Positions 1 through 9,480 are shown, numbered from the stretch's first letter. The stretch is DNA of 11,227 bases from Clostridia bacterium (GCA_017615515.1 JAFZZX010000019.1:1-11227), one strand, 5' to 3'. Notes: generated from the sequence alone by a model not told the origin. Numbers and translations: made by a program.

Positions 1-556
1 CGCCGTAAGGAGCGGCGCGAAGAGCGTCACGCATACCTTCGACGCCGCGAAGGGACTGCACCATCGGGAGATCGGCGTCGTCGGTGGGGCGCTCCTCACG
101 GACGAGCTGAATTGCGAGATGATCTGCGATACGATCCACGTTTCTGTCCCTGCGATCAAGCTGGCTTGGAAGAATAAGCCGAAGGACAAGTTCACGCTGA
201 TCACCGACAGCATACGCGCCAAGGGGCTACCCGACGGCGAAAGCGAACTCGGCGGCCAAACGGTGATCGTAAAGAACGGCGAAGCGCGCCTCGCGGACGG
301 CACGCTCGCGGGTAGCGTGCTCAAGATGAACGTCGCCGTAAAAAACCTCGTCACGAAGTGTGGCGTCTCCTTTACCGACGCGATAGATTGCGCCAACGTC
401 AACCCCGCGAAGAATCTCGGCGTTTTCGACCGTTACGGTTCGATCGCAGTCGGGAAGGCGGCGGATCTGACCGTGCTGGACGAAGGCTTTGAAGTCCTCT
501 TGACGATGGTCGGCGGAAAGGTCGTTTACCGCAAAGAAAGCCGATCGGCGACGTAA
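1..556 (+). CDS. nagA: N-acetylglucosamine-6-phosphate deacetylase, C-terminal part (5' end outside window)
   Basis: NagA removes the acetyl group from GlcNAc-6-phosphate in the cytoplasm, giving glucosamine-6-phosphate for amino-sugar catabolism or wall recycling. Reading is open from base 2 and gives 184 residues before TAA, roughly the second half of a typical ~380-residue enzyme. Family landmarks are visible: SVTHTFDAA near residues 8-16, whose His matches a metal ligand of the amidohydrolase barrel; a CDTIHVS segment near 42-48, matching the substrate-binding ADGLHV region; and LITDS near 66-70, with the expected catalytic Asp at 69. The C-terminal GSIAVGKAADLTVLDE stretch is the usual amidohydrolase end with return to the small beta domain. 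There is no frameshift. A strong terminator follows immediately, so it is the last gene of its transcript. The family assignment is firm; the upstream operon is not visible. Confidence 0.92.
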   Translation, partial: AVRSGAKSVTHTFDAAKGLHHREIGVVGGALLTDELNCEMICDTIHVSVPAIKLAWKNKPKDKFTLITDSIRAKGLPDGESELGGQTVIVKNGEARLADGTLAGSVLKMNVAVKNLVTKCGVSFTDAIDCANVNPAKNLGVFDRYGSIAVGKAADLTVLDEGFEVLLTMVGGKVVYRKESRSAT

Positions 557-560
557 AACA

Positions 561-586
561 AAAAACTCGGAGAGATCCGAGTTTTT
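561..586. terminator. Bidirectional intrinsic terminator between nagA and the acyltransferase gene
   Basis: A perfect 11-bp inverted repeat, AAAAACTCGGA and TCCGAGTTTTT, is separated by a GAGA loop. The outer A and T tracts supply a U-run in either direction. It starts 4 bases after the nagA stop and lies 30 bases beyond the stop of the convergent minus-strand gene, so it probably ends both transcripts. Confidence 0.93.
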
Positions 587-616
587 ATTATGTATCGACC
601 GAGCCGATGTCGGCGA

Positions 617-1528
617 TCATTGCCGATAGACCCACACGCCGAGGGCGACCCCGAGCGGTTTGTTTTCCTTTAACCTCTGCACGTAGGCGCGGCGCAGGGA
701 AGAGTCCTGCGGCAGGTCGTCGGGATCACCGTTATACTCCTTGTCAAATAGGCGCCAAAGCTCCTTGTGCTCGGCGTCTTCCACGACGTCGATGATCTCG
801 AACCTCGAAATAAAGGAATACAAATTGGATCCCGCGGAAAGGATATTCTTGTTCTCGGGATACAATATCCAGGAGTGGCAGGCAAAGACCGTGCGCCGAG
901 TGCCGTAGCGCTCTTTGAAGAAGGCGGCGGCCGCTTGCGCCGAAGCGTCCACGTCCTCGGGCAAGAGGCGCTCGCCCGTGCGCGGAATGTGGATAAAGAT
1001 CGCTTGGTCGTCGGGGGAGAGGGAGAGATCGTCCTTTTGATACGGCTTGCCGAGGGCGCAGAGCTCAAACTGCAATTTGCCGAAGGTAAAGCGCGTCGCG
1101 TTGAAGAATCGCTCGTACCATCTCGGCGAATCGGTGCCGTACACCCCTTTCACGAGTAGGCACGCGTCTGAGGTGTAGCGTAGGTCGCGCATATTGCGCC
1201 GCCACATCTCGAGGGAGACCTTGCGCTCGGCGTAGATCCGCTTGCTGCTCTCGGACAAAAGGATCAGCACCAACAGATAGGCGGTATAGGGACTGATCGC
1301 GCACGTTGCCGCGATCTTGTCCGCGTTCTCGATCAGGTAAAAAAACCTTTCGTCGGGCGATTGCTCGAACCTGCGACGGATCTCATCGAAGAGCCGTGCG
1401 GCGTCTTGATCGCCGAAAACGCGGTCGAACGCATCTTGGAGCGCGCTCTTCACCTCGTCGCCGAACCCGAACTCCTCCAAAAAGGCGGTCATATAGCGGT
1501 TGTGGTTTTGAATGGTCGATTTATCCAT
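617..1528 (-). CDS. Predicted NAT_N/GNAT_C-type acyltransferase-domain protein
   Basis: This 303-residue protein has no signal peptide and is probably cytoplasmic. The start at 1528 (MDKSTIQNHN) is chosen because a GAGGTG ribosome site lies just upstream and the start sits 11 bases after the preceding gene's stop; a longer frame to 1585 would overlap that gene. The N-terminal half (about 10-120) looks alpha-helical. The C-terminal half (about 130-303) has features I associate with the GNAT-like C-terminal family: IFIHIPRTGERL near 177-188, the core FACHSWILYP near 215-224, and a closing KPLGVALGVWVYR. That family is annotated as acyltransferase, but substrate and activity are not known to me. 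It is the second gene after a glycosidase-like protein, so a role in modifying a sugar or a glycan-derived metabolite is possible but is inference. The assignment rests on recalled family resemblance only. Confidence 0.6.
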   Translation of the reverse strand: MDKSTIQNHNRYMTAFLEEFGFGDEVKSALQDAFDRVFGDQDAARLFDEIRRRFEQSPDERFFYLIENADKIAATCAISPYTAYLLVLILLSESSKRIYAERKVSLEMWRRNMRDLRYTSDACLLVKGVYGTDSPRWYERFFNATRFTFGKLQFELCALGKPYQKDDLSLSPDDQAIFIHIPRTGERLLPEDVDASAQAAAAFFKERYGTRRTVFACHSWILYPENKNILSAGSNLYSFISRFEIIDVVEDAEHKELWRLFDKEYNGDPDDLPQDSSLRRAYVQRLKENKPLGVALGVWVYRQ

Positions 1529-1539
1529 ATACACCTCGT

Positions 1540-2880
1540 TTAGGAGAGCGAGACGCGCCCGATCGTGAGGAACGCGCCGTCCCACTCGCCCTGCGTTTCG
1601 AAGCGAACGACGGGGCCGTCCTCGCCCGATAGCGTGACGGCGATTTCGTAGTCGCCCGCCGCCATATCGACGGGAAGAGGGAGGTCAAAGACCGCTTCGT
1701 GCTCCCCGGGGAGCCATTCGCGCGGGTCGACGTCCGTTCGGAAGAGATATTCCTTTTCGCCGCGGAGCCTGACGCGGAGCGGCACTTCGTTGTAGATCGG
1801 CGCAACGCCGCGGTTTAGGACTTTCAGAAAAACGCGTACCCGCTCGCCCGCTGTCGCCTCTTCGGGATAAGCGGCTTCCGAGAGGACGAAGTGATAGCCC
1901 ATCTTGCCGAGCCAGTATTCGGTCTTTTCCCGCCACGCTTCGGGGATCGGGAAGGATTTGCCGTTAAAGGTGGAGATGTGCCACGCGAGAGTCTTTTCGA
2001 TGATCTCGTCGAAGTCCCACCCATGGCGCTCCCATTCTCCGAGCCACCAATAGGACTCGAAAGAGATCGGCGCCTTTTTCCATAGGTCGGGCATCGCCTC
2101 TGCGGCGGCAGGGTAAAAGACCGTCATGTGCTTGGGCTCTCCCGTGCCGTCTCCGCGCCAGCCGCAGGGATGGCGTGCGTTCAGGTAGTTTGAGAGCCAC
2201 GGTGCCGCGACTTGTCCGATCAAGCGAGTGTTCGGGAAGGCGCGGGCATATACGTCCGCCAAGGCTTCGAGCGCCTCTTTCGGGTAGTCGGCAACGCGGT
2301 GACCTTCGCCCCACGCCCCCGTCAGAGAGACGTCCACGACGTCGAGGGTCGGGTCGCCGTCGAACGCCTTACCGATCGCTTCGATCGCCTCGCCGAACAG
2401 GCGGAGCCATAGGGGATCCGAGGGAGAATCCTTGACCCTTTCTCCGATGGGTCTCTCGGGGCAGGGGATCACGCTTTTCAGCCATTCGGGCACGTCGTCG
2501 CTCGCACGGGTGCTGTGCGGCATTAGGCGAAACATCACGGTTTGACCGTTGTCCTTCGCCTTGTTCAGAATGTCGGCGATCAGTTCGTATCGATATTGCT
2601 TGCGTTGCGGTTCAAAGTCCTTCCAAAGGATGCGGATATACGCGACTTCGGCGTCGGGATAAAAGCCCGCTTCGCCCGCCTGCATCAAGGTCGCTTCCGC
2701 GCTGACGGGATAGCATTCCGTTCGCTCGGTTTCGGTGAGATTGTTTTCGGGACGCACGATGATGTCCGAAAAAAGCGGATCGCCGCGAAACCGTTGATAA
2801 CTCGTGAATCCGATATAGGGATTTTTTGCCGCGCCTTCCATCGGAGAAAAGCGAACTTTTCTAATCCTATCTTTGCTCAT
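1540..2880 (-). CDS. DUF4832-type, glycosidase-like TIM-barrel protein
   Basis: This 446-residue protein is encoded as the first gene of a two-gene minus-strand unit. The start at 2880 (MSKDRIRKVR) has an AAAAGGA ribosome site about 9 bases upstream; the open frame continues to 3258 but that extension overlaps the promoter and the divergent gene. The opening NPYIGFTSYQRF (20-31) resembles the conserved start of DUF4874/DUF4832 proteins. The middle has barrel-like elements, including a strand AEVAYIRILWKDFEP (77-91) and VVDVSLTGAWGEGH (181-194). Glu192 and Glu275 (SFESYWW) sit where clan-A glycosidases carry their acid/base and nucleophile, so they are candidate catalytic residues by inference. 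The C-terminal ~110 residues (GYHFVLSEAAYP onward) look like the beta-sandwich of DUF4832. No signal peptide or membrane segment is seen, so the substrate is probably an imported oligosaccharide or an intracellular glycoconjugate. Enzymatic activity is unproven. Confidence 0.7.
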   Translation of the reverse strand: MSKDRIRKVRFSPMEGAAKNPYIGFTSYQRFRGDPLFSDIIVRPENNLTETERTECYPVSAEATLMQAGEAGFYPDAEVAYIRILWKDFEPQRKQYRYELIADILNKAKDNGQTVMFRLMPHSTRASDDVPEWLKSVIPCPERPIGERVKDSPSDPLWLRLFGEAIEAIGKAFDGDPTLDVVDVSLTGAWGEGHRVADYPKEALEALADVYARAFPNTRLIGQVAAPWLSNYLNARHPCGWRGDGTGEPKHMTVFYPAAAEAMPDLWKKAPISFESYWWLGEWERHGWDFDEIIEKTLAWHISTFNGKSFPIPEAWREKTEYWLGKMGYHFVLSEAAYPEEATAGERVRVFLKVLNRGVAPIYNEVPLRVRLRGEKEYLFRTDVDPREWLPGEHEAVFDLPLPVDMAAGDYEIAVTLSGEDGPVVRFETQGEWDGAFLTIGRVSLS

Positions 2881-2901
2881 AGCTCCCGTCCTTTTCGGTC
2901 T

Positions 2902-2917
2902 GTCCGACAAGTCGGAC
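2902..2917. promoter_or_regulatory. Perfect 16-bp palindrome, possible operator for the DUF4832 operon
   Basis: GTCCGAC and GTCGGAC form a perfect 7-bp inverted repeat with a 2-bp centre. Relative to the predicted minus-strand promoter it lies about 5 to 20 bases after the start site, where a bound repressor would block early transcription. Each arm has the GT-N3-AC pattern seen in many GntR/FadR operators, but the full consensus is not met. A role as an mRNA hairpin in the 5' leader is an alternative. Confidence 0.45.
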
Positions 2918-2928
2918 GTTCCCTTAAA

Positions 2929-2957
2929 AGCATAGCACCTTCCCTCGTTTTTTTCAA
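2929..2957 (-). promoter_or_regulatory. Sigma-70/SigA promoter of the DUF4832-acyltransferase operon
   Basis: On the minus strand TTGAAA (2957-2952) and TATGCT (2934-2929) are separated by exactly 17 bases, and a TGC just before the -10 makes it an extended -10 element. The predicted start site is near 2922, leaving a leader of about 42 bases before the ATG at 2880. Confidence 0.75.
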
Positions 2958-3035
2958 CTATATCCGCTCTTTTGTTGCCCTGCGGATCGGGGAAAGGGGC
3001 GGCGGCGCGTTTCGGGGCGATCGCTCCGCAAAAAT

Positions 3036-3052
3036 AGAGGGACGCGCCCTCT
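3036..3052. repeat. Short inverted repeat in the divergent intergenic region
   Basis: AGAGGG and CCCTCT form a perfect 6-bp stem with a 5-base loop (ACGCG). On the minus strand it is followed by ATTTTT, which looks like a weak terminator, yet no minus-strand gene ends here. It lies about 42 bases upstream of the rubrerythrin -35 box, so a protein-binding role is equally possible. The rest of the gap 2958-3093 shows nothing I can name. Confidence 0.3.
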
Positions 3053-3093
3053 TCCTCATTCGTCTCGATATATCGCCCGTTGTAAGCAGTCGG

Positions 3094-3122
3094 TTGATTT
3101 TTGGGGCGAAATGTGCTATCAT
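3094..3122 (+). promoter_or_regulatory. Sigma-70/SigA promoter of the rubrerythrin gene
   Basis: TTGATT (3094-3099) and TATCAT (3117-3122) are separated by 17 bases, with TGC immediately before the -10 (extended -10). The start site should be near 3129, giving a leader of about 30 bases that contains a purine-rich AAAGGAGAAAGGAAA ribosome site next to the ATG at 3161. I see no PerR-like inverted repeat over the promoter. Confidence 0.78.
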
Positions 3123-3160
3123 AACAATGCTTGAAGCGCAAGCGAAAAGGAGAAAGGAAA

Positions 3161-3814
3161 ATGAAAAAATGGGTATGCACGATATGCGGATACGTACACG
3201 AGGGTGAGGAGCCGCCGAAGACCTGCCCGGTCTGCAAGCAACCGGCGGAGAAGTTCAAGGCGGAAGCGGCTCCGAAAAAGAGCGTCTATGCAGGTACCAA
3301 GACCGAGAAAAACCTTTGGGAAGCCTTTGCGGGAGAATCGCAGGCGCGCAACAAGTACACTTACTTTGCTTCGGTGGCGAAGAAAGCGGGTTATGAACAG
3401 ATCGCGGCGCTTTTCTTGCAGACGGCGGAGAACGAGAAGGAACACGCCAAGCTGTGGTTCAAGGCGCTGGGTGAACTCGGAGATACCGCCGAGAATCTCT
3501 TGCATGCGGCGGAAGGCGAGAACGCGGAGTGGACGGATATGTACGAGAGAATGGCGAAAGAGGCGGAAGAAGAGGGCTTTACGGCGCTCGCCAAACAGTT
3601 CCGCGGCGTCGCTGCGATCGAGAAGATGCACGAGGAGAGGTATCGCGCGCTGCTGAAGAACGTGGAGACGATGGAAGTCTTCAAAAAGAGCGGCGTGACG
3701 ATCTGGGAATGCCGCAACTGCGGCCACGTGGTCGTCGGGATTTCCGCGCCCGAGGTCTGTCCGGTCTGCAATCATCCGCAAGCCTATTTCGAGGTCAGGA
3801 AAGAGAATTATTGA
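3161..3814 (+). CDS. rbr: Rubrerythrin with rubredoxin-like domains at both ends
   Basis: Rubrerythrins are cytoplasmic diiron peroxidases that reduce hydrogen peroxide to water in anaerobes, with electrons relayed through an Fe(Cys)4 rubredoxin site. This 217-residue protein has three parts. An N-terminal rubredoxin-like domain carries Cys6, Cys9, Cys22 and Cys25. A four-helix diiron domain (about 48-170) has the ligands expected by alignment to the Desulfovibrio protein: Glu59 in AFAGESQA, Glu92 and His95 in ENEKEHAK, Glu120 and Glu123, and Glu154 and His157. A C-terminal rubredoxin-like domain carries Cys184, Cys187, Cys200 and Cys203. Classical rubrerythrin has only the C-terminal rubredoxin (~190 residues) and the reverse form only the N-terminal one, so this combines both. 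The start at 3161 follows the ribosome site directly; an in-frame ATG at 3131 lies too close to the promoter. It has its own promoter and terminator, so it is probably monocistronic. Confidence 0.95.
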   Translation: MKKWVCTICGYVHEGEEPPKTCPVCKQPAEKFKAEAAPKKSVYAGTKTEKNLWEAFAGESQARNKYTYFASVAKKAGYEQIAALFLQTAENEKEHAKLWFKALGELGDTAENLLHAAEGENAEWTDMYERMAKEAEEEGFTALAKQFRGVAAIEKMHEERYRALLKNVETMEVFKKSGVTIWECRNCGHVVVGISAPEVCPVCNHPQAYFEVRKENY

Positions 3815-3887
3815 TCGCGGATCGCCGCCCTACGCGCGCGAAGCAGGGGGAGATCGCGCTCGATCTCGATCATACCGGCACTTTACG

Positions 3888-3923
3888 AAAAACACCCATC
3901 GGCGTTTGTCGGTGGGTGTTTTT
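3888..3923. terminator. Bidirectional intrinsic terminator between rubrerythrin and asnB
   Basis: The stem AAAAACACCCATCG (3888-3901) pairs with CGGTGGGTGTTTTT (3910-3923) around an 8-base loop, with one G-T wobble. T-runs exist on both strands, so it can end both the rubrerythrin transcript and the convergent glnN-amt-asnB transcript. The 73 bases between the rubrerythrin stop and the stem show no other feature. Confidence 0.92.
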
Positions 3924-3969
3924 GCGTTTGTAATTTGCGTTCACGGTTTTGGGTCGGAGAATCGGGGGA

Positions 3970-5550
3970 TCATTCGCCGCTGGCGCCGTAGTTCGATAGG
4001 ACGCGGGCGGACGGGTCGGTGACGTTGCAGCCTTCCCAGTCCTTATTCGGCATCCAGAAGTCTTTGATCATCTGCGCTTGCCCGGGATAATACTTCTCGA
4101 AGAGTTCGCGATAGAGGAGCGATTCCTTGGTGAAGGGGGTCGCGTGCTCGTATTTTGCGCGTTTCGCGATGAAATCCTCGTCGGTATATTGGCTCTCGGC
4201 GTATTCCTTCAGGTCGTCTACCATCGAATGTCCGACGGCGTCGGAGAACGCCGCTTTTTCGCGATAAAGGATGTCGTGCGGCAGGTAGTCGCCTTCGAAG
4301 GCGCGGCGCAAGAGGTACTTGCCCTTGTGGTAGGTGTTGAGTTTTAGGGCGGGGTCGATCGCCATCACGTATCTGACGAAATCGAGGTCGCCGAAGGGCA
4401 CGCGCGCTTCTAAGGAGTTCACGCTGATGCAACGGTCGGCACGCAGCACGTCGTACATATACAGTTCGTCCACGCGCTTGACGGCTTCTTGCTGGAACGC
4501 CTCGGCGGACGGGGCGAAATCGGTGTATTTGTAGCCGAAGAGTTCGTCGCTGATCTCGCCGGTCAGGAGCACGCGCACGTCGGTCTTTTCGTGGATCGCC
4601 TTGCAGACGAGATACATACCGATAGAGGCGCGAATGGTCGTGATGTCGAAGGTGCCGAGGAGATGCACGACGGGCTCCAATGCCGCGAGGACGTCCTCTT
4701 TGGAGATGATGACTTCGGTGTGGTCGCTGCCGATATAGTCCGCCACTTGACGGGCGTATTTAAGGTCGATCGCGTCCACGTCCATACCGATCGCGAAGGT
4801 CTTGATCGGATGAGAGGAGAGTTTTTGCGCCACGGCGCACACGAGCGACGAATCCAGTCCGCCCGACAAGAGGAAGCCGACGGGAGCGTCCGCGTCCAGC
4901 CGCTTTTCGATGCCTTTTACGAGTTTATCGTGTATGTTTGCGCAGATCGTATCGAGGTCGCCCTTGATATATTCGTCCACCTTGGTCACCGAGGCGTAGC
5001 GCGTGAAGACGCCGTCCTTATAGTAGTAGCCCGGAGGGAAGGGCAGGATCTCGTCGACGAGCCCCACGAGGTTCTTCGCTTCGCTCGCGAAGGCGATCTC
5101 GCCGTCCGCTTGATAGCCGTAGAAGAGGGGGCGAATGCCGATCGGGTCGCGCGCGGCGATGAAGTCTTCGGTTTCGTCGTCGTAGATGAGGAGGGCGTAT
5201 TCCGCGTCGAGCATACCGAACATATCCGTGCCGTGCTCCTCGTAGAGGGGCAAGAGGATCTCGGAATCGCTGTCGCTCGTGAAGGCGTAGCCTTTCTCGA
5301 TGAGTGCCTCTTTCAGGGGGCGGAAGCCGTACACTTCGCCGTTACAAACAACCTTTTTGCTGCCGAGGGTGAAGGGTTGCATCCCTTCGGGATGGAGCCC
5401 CATGATCGCGAGGCGGTGGAATCCGATGATGCCGCCCTTGACCGCTTCCACCTGCGTCATATCGGGACCGCGGCTCTTGGTCCGCTCGAAAAACTCTTTG
5501 AACTTATCAAGGGACAACGAATGTCCCTTGACTCCCATGATCGAACACAT
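3970..5550 (-). CDS. asnB: Asparagine synthetase, glutamine-hydrolysing (AsnB type)
   Basis: AsnB makes asparagine from aspartate, ATP and the amide of glutamine. The 526 residues have the two expected domains. The N-terminal class II amidotransferase exposes Cys2 after Met removal (MCSIMG), with Arg46, the CNGEVYG motif (69-75) and SDSE (94-97) for glutamine binding. The C-terminal synthetase has the ATP pyrophosphatase motif SGGLDSS (229-235). Similarity to E. coli AsnB (554 residues) extends to the C-terminus (DITTIRAS, EARVPFGD, TKESLLYRE, DPSARVL). An oddity is that the usual GEGSDE(V/I)FGGY loop reads GEISDELFGYKY (331-342): a Gly became Ile and one residue is missing. The start is set by AAGGAG 5 bases before the ATG; that site abuts the amt stop, with a 9-base gap, so translation is probably coupled. 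It is the last gene of the nitrogen operon and consumes the glutamine made by the first. Confidence 0.95.
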   Translation of the reverse strand: MCSIMGVKGHSLSLDKFKEFFERTKSRGPDMTQVEAVKGGIIGFHRLAIMGLHPEGMQPFTLGSKKVVCNGEVYGFRPLKEALIEKGYAFTSDSDSEILLPLYEEHGTDMFGMLDAEYALLIYDDETEDFIAARDPIGIRPLFYGYQADGEIAFASEAKNLVGLVDEILPFPPGYYYKDGVFTRYASVTKVDEYIKGDLDTICANIHDKLVKGIEKRLDADAPVGFLLSGGLDSSLVCAVAQKLSSHPIKTFAIGMDVDAIDLKYARQVADYIGSDHTEVIISKEDVLAALEPVVHLLGTFDITTIRASIGMYLVCKAIHEKTDVRVLLTGEISDELFGYKYTDFAPSAEAFQQEAVKRVDELYMYDVLRADRCISVNSLEARVPFGDLDFVRYVMAIDPALKLNTYHKGKYLLRRAFEGDYLPHDILYREKAAFSDAVGHSMVDDLKEYAESQYTDEDFIAKRAKYEHATPFTKESLLYRELFEKYYPGQAQMIKDFWMPNKDWEGCNVTDPSARVLSNYGASGE

Positions 5551-5559
5551 AGTTTCTCC

Positions 5560-7302
5560 TTATTCCACGTCCTGCAGTGCGTCGTAGCCTTCTTCGCCCG
5601 TACGCACTTTCACGACGTTCTCTACGTCATATACGAAGATTTTGCCGTCGCCGATATGCCCCGTGTAGAGCGCTTTCTTGGCAGCGTCCACGACTGCCGA
5701 AACGGGGATCTTGCTGACCACGACGTCCACCTGCACTTTGGGCAGGAGATTGACCTCGATCGGGACGCCGCGGTAGTATTCGGGCGTGCCTTTCTGCATA
5801 CCGCAACCCATCACGTGCGAGACCGTCATGCCCGTCACGCCGAGCTCCATCAAGGCGTTCTTGAGCGCTTCGAAGCGCGACTCCTTGCAGACGATCTCGA
5901 GCTTGGTCATCTTGACGCCCGTTACCGTTTCCTTGACTTTTACGCTGACGGGCACCGCTTCTTTGGATACGGGGATCGCCTCGGCGATCGGGGTCTCGCC
6001 CGTCACCGCAGGCGCCGCTACGCCGCCGAAGGAGAAGGTCCCCGTCATCGCGGGAGCGAAGTCCGCGTAGGCGCTCGGCAAGCCGTGTTCCGACTTATCC
6101 AGTCCGACGAGTTCCTCTTCCACCGAGCAGCGCAAGCCGTGCGTCTTCTTGATGACGAGGAAGGTCAGGATCATCATGACGACCGACCAGGCGCCGACCG
6201 CGACCACGCCCAGGAGTTGCAGTCCGAGCTGACGGAAGGAGCCGGTATAGAACAGGCCGCTGAGCCCTGCGGGAGCGCTCGGAGTCGCGAGCAAGCCGAC
6301 CGCGATCGTGCCCCAGATGCCGTTGGTCATATGCACAGCCACCGCGCCGACGGGATCGTCGACGTGCAGTTTGAGGTCGAGCACTTCCACCACGACCACG
6401 ACGAGGATACCGGAGACCAGTCCGACCACCGCCGCGCCGAGGGCGTCGAAGGCGTCACACCCCGCCGTCACCGCCACAAGTCCCGCCAGAGAGGCGTTCA
6501 AGCACATCGATACGTCGGGCTTCTTGTTCTTGACCCAGGTGAAGATCATCGTCGTGACCGTCGCCACCGAAGGAGCGATGGTCGTGGTCAGGAAGATCGA
6601 CGCGAGTTCGCTCGCCGTGGTCGCCGCCGCTCCGTTGAATCCGTACCAACCGAGCCACAGGATGAAGACGCCAAAGGCGCCGAGGGGGATAGAGTGTCCG
6701 GGGATCGCGTTGACCTTAATGACCTTGCCCGCCGCGTCACGCTCGTATTTGCCCGTTCTCGCGCCGAGGATGATCGCGCCGACCAAGGCGGCGATGCCGC
6801 CTACCATATGGATCGCGCAGGAGCCCGCATAGTCGTGGAATCCGAGCGCAGAGAGCCACCCGCCGCCCCAGATCCAATGCGCCTCGATCGGGTAGATGAA
6901 GAGGGAGATCACGGCGGAATAGATGCAGTAAGAGGAGAACTTCGTCCTCTCCGCCATCGCGCCCGACACGATGGTCGCGGTCGTCGCGCAGAAGATCAGG
7001 TTGAAGACGAAGGTGGACGCGCCCGTAAATCCTTCCGCGGGACTTGCGATGAAGTCCTTGAAATGCGTCCACATATCCATATTCGGCAGACCGATGAGCC
7101 CCGCGAGGGCGTCTTCGCCCATCATCAGCGTGTAGCCGAGGAGAGAGAAGACCACCGTCCCGATGCAGAAGTCCATCAGGTTCTTCATGATGATGTTGCC
7201 CGCGTTTTTCGCGCGTGTGAAGCCGGTCTCCACCATCGCAAAACCGGCTTGCATCCAAAATACCAGCGCAGCGCCGATCAAAAACCAAAACTCTACCGTC
7301 AT
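5560..7302 (-). CDS. amt: Ammonium transporter fused to a C-terminal PII (GlnB/GlnK-like) sensor domain
   Basis: The product has 580 residues. Residues 1 to about 395 are an Amt/Mep/Rh channel with about 11 membrane segments. It keeps the pore twin histidines (His165 in AGSCAIHMVGG and His324 in GAVAVHMTNG), the conserved Asp157, and LGWYGFN. A Pro/Ala/Val-rich linker (about 411-464) leads to a full PII domain (465-580), alignable without gaps to E. coli GlnB. That domain keeps Lys473, the T-loop GCGMQKG with Gln503, RG at 511-512, LLPK (519-522), the B-loop TGHIGDGKIF and RTGEEG. The uridylylation Tyr51 position is Ile515; Tyr46 is kept (Tyr510). PII senses ATP/ADP and 2-oxoglutarate and can plug Amt pores, so a fused copy would be self-gating (inference). 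AGGAG ends 1 base before an ATG at 7308, too close to use, but 7 bases before the ATG at 7302, which I take as the start. The ribosome site overlaps the glnN stop. Confidence 0.95.
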   Translation of the reverse strand: MTVEFWFLIGAALVFWMQAGFAMVETGFTRAKNAGNIIMKNLMDFCIGTVVFSLLGYTLMMGEDALAGLIGLPNMDMWTHFKDFIASPAEGFTGASTFVFNLIFCATTATIVSGAMAERTKFSSYCIYSAVISLFIYPIEAHWIWGGGWLSALGFHDYAGSCAIHMVGGIAALVGAIILGARTGKYERDAAGKVIKVNAIPGHSIPLGAFGVFILWLGWYGFNGAAATTASELASIFLTTTIAPSVATVTTMIFTWVKNKKPDVSMCLNASLAGLVAVTAGCDAFDALGAAVVGLVSGILVVVVVEVLDLKLHVDDPVGAVAVHMTNGIWGTIAVGLLATPSAPAGLSGLFYTGSFRQLGLQLLGVVAVGAWSVVMMILTFLVIKKTHGLRCSVEEELVGLDKSEHGLPSAYADFAPAMTGTFSFGGVAAPAVTGETPIAEAIPVSKEAVPVSVKVKETVTGVKMTKLEIVCKESRFEALKNALMELGVTGMTVSHVMGCGMQKGTPEYYRGVPIEVNLLPKVQVDVVVSKIPVSAVVDAAKKALYTGHIGDGKIFVYDVENVVKVRTGEEGYDALQDVE

Positions 7303-7312
7303 AATCATGCTC

Positions 7313-9400
<2,088 letters not shown>

Positions 9401-9440
9401 AAGTTGTTTCCTCCTTTCATTTCGTTCGAAACAGCCATAT

Positions 9441-9480
9441 AAACAAAAAGGGCGCCACGGAATAAATCCGCAGCGCCTTT
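9441..9480 (-). terminator. Leader terminator (attenuator) upstream of glnN
   Basis: In the minus-strand RNA the arm AAAGGCGC (9480-9473) pairs with GCGCCCTTT (9455-9447), with one bulged C. Inside are a TG/TG mismatch and a CGGA/TCCG stem closed by TTTAT. A TTTTTGTTT tract ends at 9441. This is a credible intrinsic terminator, but it lies between the promoter and the glnN start, so it must be read through for the operon to be expressed. Confidence 0.75.

Noticed and set aside
3112..3135. GlnR/TnrA-like site near the rubrerythrin promoter
   Set aside because: The minus strand reads TGTTATGATAGCACATT, but spacing and the second half-site do not match TGTNAN7TNACA.
2881..3258. 126-residue N-terminal extension of the DUF4832 protein
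   Set aside because: The extension covers its own promoter, the divergent rubrerythrin promoter and the rubrerythrin start; the ATG at 2880 has a good ribosome site and starts the conserved part.
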